Under the pieces are notes generated by a model that made no database searches, was not told where the DNA came from, and was given only the letters and a program-made list of their open reading frames with translations. A stretch of DNA of 64,000 nt, taken from Akkermansia muciniphila. Its GTDB lineage: Bacteria; Verrucomicrobiota; Verrucomicrobiia; Verrucomicrobiales; Akkermansiaceae. Position 1 is the first letter of the stretch. Every line of letters starts with the position of its first letter. A program made the translations under genes and the position numbers. The stretch covers positions 186,001 through 250,000 of the forward strand of contig CAMCIC010000002.1 in NCBI GenBank assembly GCA_945874895.1, written 5' to 3'. This document shows, piece after piece, positions 35,729 to 44,000 of the stretch.

Positions 35729-36958
35729 GTGCCAGCACAACATAACATTCGCCGCGCGGCTCATGCGGCCCTTCACGCCTGGGGTCAGGGCCATGACTAT
35801 GCGGAGACGCTCGTGGAACGTCATGCGCAGCGCTACCAACTCTCGTCCGCCGATCGCGGACTGCTGCATGCGATTATCTTTGGAGTGCTGCGGCACAGGC
35901 GCGTGCTTGATCACTGGATCGGAGAAATGCGTCGTGGCAAGCTCGACAATGATGCCCGCGATCTTCTTCGCATCGGACTATTTCAGGTGCTGATTTTACA
36001 GATCGCTGATCATGCCGCCGTCAATGAAACCGTGGAAGCCGGCAAAGCGAACATCCGTGGCTTGCTCAATGCGGTATTGCGTCGTGCGGTAGGTCAAAAG
36101 AATAAGTTGTTAGAAAAACTCAACGAACTGCCACCTGCAGAGCTTCACTCTCATCCCGACTGGCTGTTCAAGCGCTGGCGCAAGCACTACGGTCTGGATC
36201 ACGCGATCGCCCTGATGGAATGGAATCAAGAGCCTGCGGAAAATTTTGCGCGCTACAATCCCCTGTGTGGTCAGCCCTGCGTGCTGGAGAATCCACTCCC
36301 CGGGGTGCCGGGATTCTATCAAATCGAGGGAGCCATACCCATCAAACTGATCCGCGAGGGGATGATCTACATGCAGGATCCCGCCACGCGCCACAGCGTG
36401 GAAATGCTCGCCCCGCAACCCGGCGAGACCATTCTCGATGCCTGCGCCGCGCCCGGTGGCAAGGCTGCCATGATGGCCGCCGCGATGAAAAACGAGGGTA
36501 TTCTCATCGCCACCGACTCAAATGAAAAGCGCCTGCCACGCTTGGAAGAGAATGTAAAGAACCTCCACATCCGTTGTGCCGAGATTTCGCAGCACGACTG
36601 GCTCGAGCCTGCGCCCGACAAATGGCAAGGCTTCTTCGACGGCATCCTACTCGATGTCCCTTGCTCGAACACCGGCGTGTTGCGTCGCCGTGTCGATGCC
36701 CGTTGGCGCATGCAGCCTAAGGATCTATCGGATTTGCCTATCGTTCAAAAGCGCATTTTAGAAAACGCCCTCCCCTGCTTGAAAAAAGGAGGACGACTGG
36801 TGTATTCCACTTGCTCGATTGAACCGGAGGAAAACACCAAACTGGTGGCCACTTTCCTCCATGAACATACGGAGCTGCGTTTGATCGCAGAGAAACAAGT
36901 TCTGCCCTGTGTGGATCATACGGATGGGGCTTACAGCGCTTTGATGAAACTCATCTGA
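35729..36958 (+). CDS. rsmB: 16S rRNA m5C967 methyltransferase RsmB-like
   Basis: A 409-residue SAM-dependent methyltransferase. Residues 1-140 form the NusB-like RNA-binding domain (RDLLRIGLFQVLILQIADHAAVNETVE, LLNAVLRR). The catalytic part has LDACAAPGGKAAMMA (SAM loop), ILLDVPCSNTGVLRR with the family PC motif, and VYSTCSIEPEEN with the second catalytic Cys. This pattern is specific to the RsmB/NOP2 m5C group; the NusB domain favours RsmB over RsmF. The start is GTG 35729 behind a pyrimidine tract. A 12-base palindrome TGACACGTGTCA overlaps its stop. Confidence 0.9.
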   Translation: MPAQHNIRRAAHAALHAWGQGHDYAETLVERHAQRYQLSSADRGLLHAIIFGVLRHRRVLDHWIGEMRRGKLDNDARDLLRIGLFQVLILQIADHAAVNETVEAGKANIRGLLNAVLRRAVGQKNKLLEKLNELPPAELHSHPDWLFKRWRKHYGLDHAIALMEWNQEPAENFARYNPLCGQPCVLENPLPGVPGFYQIEGAIPIKLIREGMIYMQDPATRHSVEMLAPQPGETILDACAAPGGKAAMMAAAMKNEGILIATDSNEKRLPRLEENVKNLHIRCAEISQHDWLEPAPDKWQGFFDGILLDVPCSNTGVLRRRVDARWRMQPKDLSDLPIVQKRILENALPCLKKGGRLVYSTCSIEPEENTKLVATFLHEHTELRLIAEKQVLPCVDHTDGAYSALMKLI

Positions 36959-37186
36959 CACGTGTCAAGAGGTTGCCAACACCTCCTGCACACGCCTTGA
37001 GAAGCTCCATGGCTTGTTGTCTGCCGCTGGCTCTCCTAGGGTCAGCGAATCTTATCAACAAGCAACTCCAGTCATGGTGCGTCGCCATGAGTCTATCGAG
37101 GGAAAAGATTTGATGCTTCGTGGGGCTCCTGATCCGGCGTTTGCCGTAGCGTGGAGGGTAGAAAGGTTGGAGCTTTTCTTACGAGA

Positions 37187-37927
37187 TCAATCTCTGCGAC
37201 CGAGCGCCTGCATCAAGTAATACAGGAGCATCGCAGCGGAACCGATGGCAGCGGCCACATAGGTCATAGCAGCCCAGAACAAAGCGTTTTTCGCACGTCC
37301 GTGTTCCATGCTATTCGCCAAACCGCTGGTTTCCAGCCAAGCGAGGGCTCGGTTGCTGGCATCGAATTCGACAGGCAATGTGACTAACGAAAACGCGGTG
37401 GTAACCGCCAAGCAACCTACAATCACCCAGATGAGCATGCCATTGCCCAAAGCAAACATCCCGATGAAACCAAGAAACATCACCAAGTTCATCAACTGGC
37501 TAGCGAGATTCACGATGGGCACCATGCGTGAACGCAAGCCCAGCCATGCGTATGCCTGCTGATGCTGGACAGCGTGGCCACACTCGTGAGCTGCCACAGC
37601 GGCAGCCGCCACGGTATTCATGTGATACACTGACTCGCTCAGATTGATCGTTTTCTGAATCGGGTCGTAGTGGTCGGTGAGATGGCCATTCACTTGGATC
37701 ACTCTGACGTCGCGAATGCCATGACTGCGTAGCATCATTTCTGCCACTTCCGCACCGGTGACACGCAGGGGGATTTGAGAGTATTCATGAAAACGACGTT
37801 TCAGGGTGGAAGAAATCAGGAAGCTGAGAAGCATGGTTCCGCCCATGACCAACCAATAGCCCATTCCAATGCCCATGGGACCTTGGTGCGTCGAGACGGC
37901 TTGGAGAAGAATGGTGAAATTCATCAT
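37187..37927 (-). CDS. YugP-type zinc metallopeptidase, membrane
   Basis: A 246-residue integral membrane peptidase of the YugP/DUF-type neutral zinc metallopeptidase family. A membrane helix lies near residues 15-35. AAHECGHAVQHQQAY near residue 105 is the HExxH-type metal site, in the form HECGH, and further helices follow (NLVMFLGFIGMFALG, IWVIVGCLAVTTAFSLV) with the conserved LPVEFDASNRAL. Two adjacent ATGs (37927, 37924) can serve as start. Its substrate is unknown. The region between it and rsmB (228 bases) shows no gene. Confidence 0.85.
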   Translation of the reverse strand: MMNFTILLQAVSTHQGPMGIGMGYWLVMGGTMLLSFLISSTLKRRFHEYSQIPLRVTGAEVAEMMLRSHGIRDVRVIQVNGHLTDHYDPIQKTINLSESVYHMNTVAAAAVAAHECGHAVQHQQAYAWLGLRSRMVPIVNLASQLMNLVMFLGFIGMFALGNGMLIWVIVGCLAVTTAFSLVTLPVEFDASNRALAWLETSGLANSMEHGRAKNALFWAAMTYVAAAIGSAAMLLYYLMQALGRRD

Positions 37928-37995
37928 AGGCGCAACCCTACAATCCCAAGAACGATTTCGCAAGGGGAGAGAGAGTAGAAAATGGAAGCAAAATT

Positions 37996-39075
37996 CTACT
38001 TAAGGTCGAGCAGCAGAGCGTCAGACGTCAATTCGACAAACGATCCCGGTGAGCCGACATACTGAATTTTCCTCTCATGATCGAGCACGTAACAGTAGGG
38101 CAGAGTGGGAATGCGATATTGACGGGTCAACTCGCCTTTGGGATCGAGAAAATTGCGCCACGTGATCGCGCCATCCGCCTGCATGGTGCGCAAGGAAGCG
38201 AGGCTATCGTTGGTAATGCCGATGACCACCAACTTCTTGCCCTCCATTTTTTTCACCAAATTGCGCTGGATTTCCAAAACGCGCTCATATTCCGGCATGG
38301 CGGAATTCCAGAACAAAAGTATCACCACCTTTCCCGCATGATCGGAAATTTTTCCTTTCGCACCAGTCACGTCCACACCTTCCAGATCAGGAGCCACACG
38401 ATTTTTTGTTAGATAGCGAATCATATACAACTGATCATCAGCGATCTTCGCCACGCTGATGCCATCGATCTGCACATGCGCACTTTCAATGATGGCCTTG
38501 CGTAGAAGAGTGAGGCGCCTTTTCATCGTTTGGGGGTCTTCGCTCAAGTTCTGCAGGAGCACCGAGATGGCGAGGGCCGCTACGCCTTGCACGCTACCTT
38601 CAGGATTTTCTTTTTCGATTCGCTCTAGTAATTTGAGGCAAAGCGTGTCACCCACAGCAAGCAAACCCATGCACATGGGAGCAAGTTTAGCACTGCCCAG
38701 ATGTTGTTTTTCCACCGAGCTCATCACTTGCGAAATGATTTCCTTGCGCATGGTGATCGCTTCGTTCGGGAGTCCCTCGACGGGAAATGAACAAACCAAT
38801 TTCAACAACCAGGCAGCGGGATCAATGGTCCAATCCTTGTTCAAAGAAGGTTTCAGCATGCCCCAGATTTTGGTGGCATAGACGACGCTATCGGGCCGTT
38901 GCGACCAGATTTTCTGCTGAGCCTCGGCCGTATCAGCCGATTGCATCGACAGAGTCCAAACCTCCATCTTGGTCTTATACTCTTCGCGCAAGCCTCTCAC
39001 CATTTCCTGTTGATCAGCCCACAGTGAATGGAGACTGAGAAGCCATGCAAAAAACAATACAAATACCGTACGCAT
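37996..39075 (-). CDS. Secreted TlpA-like thioredoxin-fold protein lacking CxxC
   Basis: A 359-residue protein with signal peptide MRTVFVLFFAWLLSLHSLWA. The first 220 residues are helical with no known domain. The rest is a TlpA/AhpC-type thioredoxin fold: KGKISDHAGKVVILLFWNSAMPEYERVLEIQ, then KLVVIGITNDS and the cis-Pro region YRIPTLPYCYVLDHERKI. Where TlpA has WCxxC, this protein has WNSAMPEY, so dithiol redox chemistry is not possible at that site. It may be a binding or structural derivative. Verrucomicrobia and Planctomycetes have many such secreted fusions. Confidence 0.75.
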   Translation of the reverse strand: MRTVFVLFFAWLLSLHSLWADQQEMVRGLREEYKTKMEVWTLSMQSADTAEAQQKIWSQRPDSVVYATKIWGMLKPSLNKDWTIDPAAWLLKLVCSFPVEGLPNEAITMRKEIISQVMSSVEKQHLGSAKLAPMCMGLLAVGDTLCLKLLERIEKENPEGSVQGVAALAISVLLQNLSEDPQTMKRRLTLLRKAIIESAHVQIDGISVAKIADDQLYMIRYLTKNRVAPDLEGVDVTGAKGKISDHAGKVVILLFWNSAMPEYERVLEIQRNLVKKMEGKKLVVIGITNDSLASLRTMQADGAITWRNFLDPKGELTRQYRIPTLPYCYVLDHERKIQYVGSPGSFVELTSDALLLDLK

Positions 39076-39143
39076 GGCGCAGACTAGAAAGCCTCGTTAC
39101 GAATGGCAAGCATCCATTGCAGGATCCCAGAAGCACTGCAAAC

Positions 39144-40385
39144 TCAGCCAATGGTCAATGCCGCACGTAGGGAAAGCTCTGCCCGCAAGGCAGCGGATTC
39201 ATCGGCAGCGTGCACACGAGCAATGCGATCACCCGTTTTCAGTGGCTCGCCTATTTTGACGAGAGCACTGAAGCCCACTCGCGGATCAATGGCATCCATC
39301 ACGCTGCCGCGCCCGGCACCCAACTCAAGAGCGGCTTGACCGATCATTCCGGCATCGAACGCACTCACCGTGCCCGAGCCATCCACCAACACATCCTTTA
39401 CTACTGGAGCAACATGCACGGCATCGTAGTGCTCGAGACAACGAGCATCGCCGCCCTGCTCGTCGACCATGCGTGCGAACTTTTCCCACACTTCTCCTGA
39501 AGCGAGCATGGACATGAGTTTTTCCCGACAAGTCCCCGTGATCAACTCCGTCTGCGTGACCACCAGCTCAAGCAAATCTGGAGGACCCTCGCCACGCATC
39601 GCAGCAAGAGATTCCGCCACCTCTAGGGCATTCCCCACGGCTTGACCCAAGGGCTGAGACATCTCATTGATTTGCGTGAAGACCTGCACGCCGAGCTGCC
39701 CGCCCACCGCTTGCATGGCTGCAGCCAAGAGCTCCGCTTGCTCGCGATTTTTCATGAAGGCACCGCTGCCAAATTTCACATCTAGCACGAGCCGATCCAG
39801 AGACTCTGCGAGTTTTTTCGACATGATGGATGCCGTAATCAGAGGAATCGAGGGCACGGTTCCAGTGACATCGCGCAGCGCATACAATTTTTTGTCCGCA
39901 GGACAAAATTGTTCGGTCTGCCCCATCATCGCTACGCCCAAGCGCTGCAGTTGTCGCTGCGCCATTTCGATGCTAAGCCCCACCCGAAAGCCGGGGATGG
40001 ATTCCAGCTTGTCCAAGGTTCCGCCCGTGATTCCGAGACCTCGCCCTGATACCATGGGAATCCAGCAACCGCAACAAGCCACCAAAGGAGCGAGAATCAA
40101 GGATACCTTGTCGCCAATGCCTCCTGTAGAATGCTTGTCAACCACAGGAGGGTGATCGCCTGAGAAATGAAACCGCTCCCCGCTTTCCAACATCGCATGC
40201 GTCAACGAAGCTGTCTCCGCCGCCGTCATGCCGCGAAAATACACAGCCATGGCAAAGGCTGACATCTGAGCATCGCTCACTTCGCCTCGCGTGAATCCAT
40301 GGACCAGATCACGGATCTGACCATCTGTGAGAGCCTCCCCCTCACGCTTGCGCACAATCAAGGTGGGAATGTGAGAGGATGCCAT
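39144..40385 (-). CDS. Thymidine/pyrimidine-nucleoside phosphorylase
   Basis: A 413-residue phosphorylase that converts thymidine or uridine with phosphate to base and (deoxy)ribose-1-phosphate for salvage. KHSTGGIGDKVSLILAP near residue 84 is the phosphate-binding glycine loop, SGRGLGITGGTLDKLESIPGF near 112 lies at the nucleoside site, and LRDVTGTVPSIPLITASIMSKKLAE follows. Both DeoA and Pdp share these; length and motif spacing do not separate them, so I give no symbol. The upstream neighbour (40392) is 6 bases away and may be cotranscribed. Confidence 0.93.
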   Translation of the reverse strand: MASSHIPTLIVRKREGEALTDGQIRDLVHGFTRGEVSDAQMSAFAMAVYFRGMTAAETASLTHAMLESGERFHFSGDHPPVVDKHSTGGIGDKVSLILAPLVACCGCWIPMVSGRGLGITGGTLDKLESIPGFRVGLSIEMAQRQLQRLGVAMMGQTEQFCPADKKLYALRDVTGTVPSIPLITASIMSKKLAESLDRLVLDVKFGSGAFMKNREQAELLAAAMQAVGGQLGVQVFTQINEMSQPLGQAVGNALEVAESLAAMRGEGPPDLLELVVTQTELITGTCREKLMSMLASGEVWEKFARMVDEQGGDARCLEHYDAVHVAPVVKDVLVDGSGTVSAFDAGMIGQAALELGAGRGSVMDAIDPRVGFSALVKIGEPLKTGDRIARVHAADESAALRAELSLRAALTIG

Positions 40386-40391
40386 GGACTC

Positions 40392-40838
40392 TTACTGAGA
40401 TGAGGCTTTGCCTTCCACCTTTTTCCCGCGGAGTTTCTCCATGGCCTGCTCGCTCACTTGCTCGATCTTCTTCTGCAACGCGATTTTTTGCAAGAGAGCC
40501 TTATCCCACCAAACTTTGGACGGAGGATCGAAAAAAAACCAAACCGCCGCGATCGTTAGAATGAACCCCCACATGTTGGCAGAGAAAAACAAGAACTTGT
40601 GCGGCATCTCAATCACCGTGCTCTGTTCGGTTTCCAAATCAATCACCTCCTTGACCGTAGTAGCACCCAAGGAAATGGAAAAAATCCAGACGAAGAATGT
40701 GCCTACCAAATGACCGAAAGTCACCATCCATTCGTCCGGAACGGCGTCATGGGCAAAATGATCAGCCGAGCCTATCACGACAAATCCCATCAGCCAGAGG
40801 ATTGGAATCAGAATTCCCCATCGCGTCCACAAGGTCAT
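40392..40838 (-). CDS. Three-helix membrane protein, unknown
   Basis: A 148-residue protein with hydrophobic segments at about 8-24 (WGILIPILWLMGFVVIG), 40-60 (FGHLVGTFFVWIFSISLG) and 84-105 (FLFFSANMWGFILTIAAVWFFF), then a charged C-terminal helix rich in Lys, Gln and Glu. I recognise no family. It sits 6 bases upstream of the nucleoside phosphorylase, so a transport or anchoring role in nucleoside salvage is possible but not shown. Confidence 0.6.
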   Translation of the reverse strand: MTLWTRWGILIPILWLMGFVVIGSADHFAHDAVPDEWMVTFGHLVGTFFVWIFSISLGATTVKEVIDLETEQSTVIEMPHKFLFFSANMWGFILTIAAVWFFFDPPSKVWWDKALLQKIALQKKIEQVSEQAMEKLRGKKVEGKASSQ

Positions 40839-41491
40839 ACGTCATCGATAGCCTCAGCGCGCCATCTTGTAAATGAAAAAGGAATCAGAGACAGACCAGG
40901 GCGAGCAAGTCAGGGAAAAAGCGGGCAGATGACCATACGCGAACCATGAGGCAGAGGAAGCCGAATCGGGACAAGACGGATTGGATGAATTTCATGGATG
41001 GATGGACCAGATGCCGTCATTTCCCTACCCAAGTCGAATCGTAAACATCCAGAACTTCTGCGTTTTTTGTCATTTCTGCTTCCCTCTTTTCATTCGTGAA
41101 ATCTGTAAATACGTGGAATCCGTCGTGAAATAATGCCTTGGATTGACCTCGCCTGTCACTTTTGCGGGAAATCATCGGCATGGGATCCATGAGACCGATG
41201 GATTTGTCATGCGTGACAACGCTTTCCTCACTTGATCGCCGTGAGAGCCAGACGCTCCGATGGCGCAATGACGACGCGTTGGCATCGAAGAGATCTGCGG
41301 CAGCTCCGCGTCGACCCGACATGACAATCGACCGATTCCCCAAAAACACGAATGCCATAATCCTAGGCATGATGGGCCGCGCTTTGTCACTCATGCTAGT
41401 CGGCAAAAAAACCTGCGAGACAGGGACATTCCTCGATTTTTTTCACCTTTGCCATTGCCGCAGATAGGATTCCGCTCTAGCGTCCTGCGGG
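40839..41491. other. Long intergenic region before lipA, no gene seen
   Basis: About 650 bases separate the divergent 40392 gene and lipA. Frames of 129 codons (minus, 41017-41406) and 101 codons (plus, 41162-41467) lack recognisable motifs, balanced composition and ribosome sites. A weak nested inverted repeat lies near 41174-41199 (ATCGG, CATGGGATCCATG, ACCGAT). The last 25 bases before lipA hold TTCCGCTCTAGCGTCCTGCG, which has a near copy at 59322-59341. An unannotated RNA is possible but I see no structure that supports it. Confidence 0.5.
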
Positions 41492-42508
41492 ATGAGCAAC
41501 TGTCACGGACCGCAAATGAAAATGGACCCGACTCTTCATCAGGAGCGGAAGCCCGATTGGATCAAGGTCCGTCTCCCAAACAACCCACAGTTCTGGTCTA
41601 CCAAATCTCTCATCACCGACCTCAAACTCGTCACCGTCTGCGAGGAAGCCCAATGCCCGAACCGTTGGGAATGCTGGGGACAAGGCACTGCCACTTTTAT
41701 GATCGCCGGGGAAAAGTGCACGCGTGCCTGTGGATTCTGTGCCGTTAAGACCGCCAAACCCGATGCGCTAGAGGATGACGAACCCCTGCGCGTGGCCGAA
41801 GCCACACGGCGCATGAAATTGCGCCACGTCGTCATCACTGCCGTAGCACGCGACGATCTGCGCGATGGAGGGGCGGAGCATTTTCAAAAAACCATTGAAG
41901 CCGTGCGCGCCATCAACCCAGGCATCATCATCGAGGTTCTCGTGCCCGACTTCAACGACCGCGATTGGGCTTTGCAAATGGTCATGGATGCCCGCCCGCA
42001 CATTTTCAATCACAACCTAGAAACCGTCGAGAGACTCACGCCCCTGGTGCGCTCGCGGGCCAAGTATCACCGGAGTCTTGCTGTTCTCAAAAAGGCCAAG
42101 GCCATGGTCAACGGCAAGGTTGCCACGAAAAGTGGAATCATGCTCGGTCTTGGCGAAACACGGGAGGAAATCCTGACCGCCATGGATGATTTGCGAGCAG
42201 CGGATGTGACTGTTTTGACGCTGGGTCAATACCTTCGCCCCACACAGCGACACTTACCGGTGGTGGCCTACATCCACCCGGATCAGTTTGCCGAGTATAA
42301 GGAAATCGCTATCGGCAAGGGGTTTCGCCACGTGGCGAGCGGCCCTCTGGTGCGCAGTTCCTACCATGCCGCAGATTTCCGCCCCGAGCTCGATATTCTA
42401 GAAGATGCCGAAAAACACGCCCTGCAACTGCATGGTCTGGACCTTCAGCCGGAACACCTCGCGATCCCTCAGGCTCCGCGTGACATTTTGCAAACAAGTC
42501 TGATCTGA
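41492..42508 (+). CDS. lipA: Lipoyl synthase LipA
   Basis: A 338-residue radical-SAM enzyme that inserts two sulfurs into protein-bound octanoate. The auxiliary cluster cysteines are C50, C55 and C61 in CEEAQCPNRWECW; the radical SAM cluster cysteines are C76, C80 and C83 in CTRACGFC; the C-terminal RSSYHA supplies the unusual Ser ligand. It is a complete LipA. lipB is not nearby, so octanoyl transfer is encoded elsewhere. The gene converges on radC with 10 bases between the stops. Confidence 0.96.
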   Translation: MSNCHGPQMKMDPTLHQERKPDWIKVRLPNNPQFWSTKSLITDLKLVTVCEEAQCPNRWECWGQGTATFMIAGEKCTRACGFCAVKTAKPDALEDDEPLRVAEATRRMKLRHVVITAVARDDLRDGGAEHFQKTIEAVRAINPGIIIEVLVPDFNDRDWALQMVMDARPHIFNHNLETVERLTPLVRSRAKYHRSLAVLKKAKAMVNGKVATKSGIMLGLGETREEILTAMDDLRAADVTVLTLGQYLRPTQRHLPVVAYIHPDQFAEYKEIAIGKGFRHVASGPLVRSSYHAADFRPELDILEDAEKHALQLHGLDLQPEHLAIPQAPRDILQTSLI

Positions 42509-42518
42509 GGCCTTTCTC

Positions 42519-43211
42519 CTACCATTGGCCGCTTTCTTTGAATGAAAAATACGGCATACGTCCAGACCCCGGGCGACCGATGATCACGTGATCGACGAAT
42601 CGAATTTGCATGAGCTCAGTCGCCTCGCGAACACGTTTCGTCATCTGGCAATCTGGACGGCTGGGAACAGGGTCTCCGGAAGGGTGATTGTGGAGCAGAA
42701 AGAACGCGTAGGCATTGCGATTGATCACAGGGTGGAGAATTTCACGCGGGTGAGCCAAGGTTTCACTGACCGTACCGGTGCTGACTTCCACCGCTGCCAT
42801 CAGGTGCAATTTTGTATTCAACAATACCACCATCAAATGCTCTTGTGGCAAATGCTGCATTTGAGGTGCGAAATGCTGGTAGATCAATTCCGGTGAATCC
42901 AGCACCACGTTCTTCACCTGCTCCTGAGCCACCCGCCGTCCCAACTCAAACAGCGCCACCAGCATCGACGCCTTTGCCAAGCCCAGTCCGCGGGATTTTT
43001 TCATTTCATCCAAACTCAACAATCCCAGCTGGCTCATAGAACCATAGCGCTGGATCATTTCTCGCGCCATTTGGATCGCGCTCTTGCCTTTCATGCCTGT
43101 GCGAAGCAACAAAGCAAGCAATTCTTCATTCGAGAGCGCACGCACTCCCAAACGTTGCATTTTTTCTCGCGGCCTATCGCCTTCTGCCATTTCACGAATC
43201 AATGGATCCAT
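42519..43211 (-). CDS. radC: RadC family JAMM-domain protein
   Basis: A 230-residue protein from ATG 43211; a further in-frame ATG 48 bases upstream adds a Cys-rich stretch unlike the family. The N-terminal helix-hairpin-helix part (SNEELLALLLRTGMKGKSAIQMARE, KKSRGLGLAKASML) precedes the JAMM metal site with His174, His176 and Asp187 in HNHPSGDPVPSRPD. The name comes from an old repair assignment; the actual role in bacteria is uncertain, and links with natural transformation and filament growth have been proposed. Confidence 0.92.
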   Translation of the reverse strand: MDPLIREMAEGDRPREKMQRLGVRALSNEELLALLLRTGMKGKSAIQMAREMIQRYGSMSQLGLLSLDEMKKSRGLGLAKASMLVALFELGRRVAQEQVKNVVLDSPELIYQHFAPQMQHLPQEHLMVVLLNTKLHLMAAVEVSTGTVSETLAHPREILHPVINRNAYAFFLLHNHPSGDPVPSRPDCQMTKRVREATELMQIRFVDHVIIGRPGSGRMPYFSFKESGQW

Positions 43212-43353
43212 GCCCCAGCAATAGCAAATCACCATCGACGCACAAGGAAAATTGTTCATAAGAACACTTCAAAAAAAGAATCTCCATCAACCACCTCCCG
43301 TGCATGCGATTGACGTGTTGTCAGAAATCCCGAATTGTGATTGCCTCAGCCCG

Positions 43354-43878
43354 ATGCCCGATCCCACTACCCTGTTCGCTTCGCGCTGGCTCATTCTCCA
43401 ACAACTTGGTCATTGGGAATTTGTCAAACGACCTCACGCCAACGCCGCCGTGGGAATTCTCGCCATCACCGATGAACAAGAAGTCATCCTCGTTGAACAA
43501 TTCCGCATCCCAGTGCAAATGCCAGTCATTGAAATCCCCGCCGGATTGGTGGGAGATGAACCTGAATTCGCCCACGAGTCTCTGGCCGATACAGCCGCCC
43601 GCGAACTCCTCGAAGAAACCGGATACCGCGCCTCCTCCGTGGCTCCACTGCTTGAATCCCCTACCTCAGCCGGCATGACATCAGAACTCACCCACCTTTT
43701 CCTCGCAAGGGGACTGCAACGCGAACACAGCGGCGGCGGCACAGGCTCCGAATCCATCATAGTCCATCAAATTCCCCTCTGCTCCCTTCGCGCCTGGCTC
43801 GCCGAACAACAACAAAAAGGCAAAGCCGTAGACTTCAAAATTCACGCAGCCCTATTTGCAGCAAATGTTTGTTTTTGA
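43354..43878 (+). CDS. NUDIX hydrolase, ADP-ribose pyrophosphatase-like
   Basis: A 174-residue NUDIX enzyme from ATG 43354. The Nudix box runs from AGLVGDEPEF to ARELLEETGY, with the metal-binding REL-LEE-TG core intact and an unusually long spacer after the first Gly, a feature of ADP-ribose pyrophosphatases. VEQFRIPVQMPVIEIPAGL upstream matches the ADPRase substrate strand. It would clear ADP-ribose or related nucleoside diphosphates. The radC gene lies divergently upstream. Confidence 0.88.
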   Translation: MPDPTTLFASRWLILQQLGHWEFVKRPHANAAVGILAITDEQEVILVEQFRIPVQMPVIEIPAGLVGDEPEFAHESLADTAARELLEETGYRASSVAPLLESPTSAGMTSELTHLFLARGLQREHSGGGTGSESIIVHQIPLCSLRAWLAEQQQKGKAVDFKIHAALFAANVCF

Positions 43879-43917
43879 TCTCACCATCCCTCCATACCCA
43901 CTTCTAGCCCCCTATCA

Positions 43918-43956
43918 CAAATTAAATCAATCGATTGAATCGAGTGTTTTAATTTG
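43918..43956. promoter_or_regulatory. Nested inverted repeats upstream of tcdA
   Basis: CAAATTAAA (43918-43926) and its exact complement TTTAATTTG (43948-43956) flank a perfect 12-base palindrome TCAATCGATTGA (43927-43938). The repeat ends 44 bases before the tcdA start in an AT-rich leader and 39 bases after the NUDIX stop. It could be an operator for tcdA or a terminator of the NUDIX gene. The TTTAATTTG arm is not followed by a long T run, which favours an operator. Confidence 0.45.
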
Positions 43957-44000
43957 ATAAAGGCAGCTTTTCTTAAAAAATCACTTATTACTTAAAATCA

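Noticed and set aside
41017-41467. Overlapping 129- and 101-codon frames before lipA
   Set aside because: No motif, no ribosome site and biased composition on both strands.
42519-43211. RadC JAMM protein as an antirestriction or mobile-element marker
   Set aside because: Full-length chromosomal RadC with HhH domain next to housekeeping genes; no phage or plasmid genes nearby.
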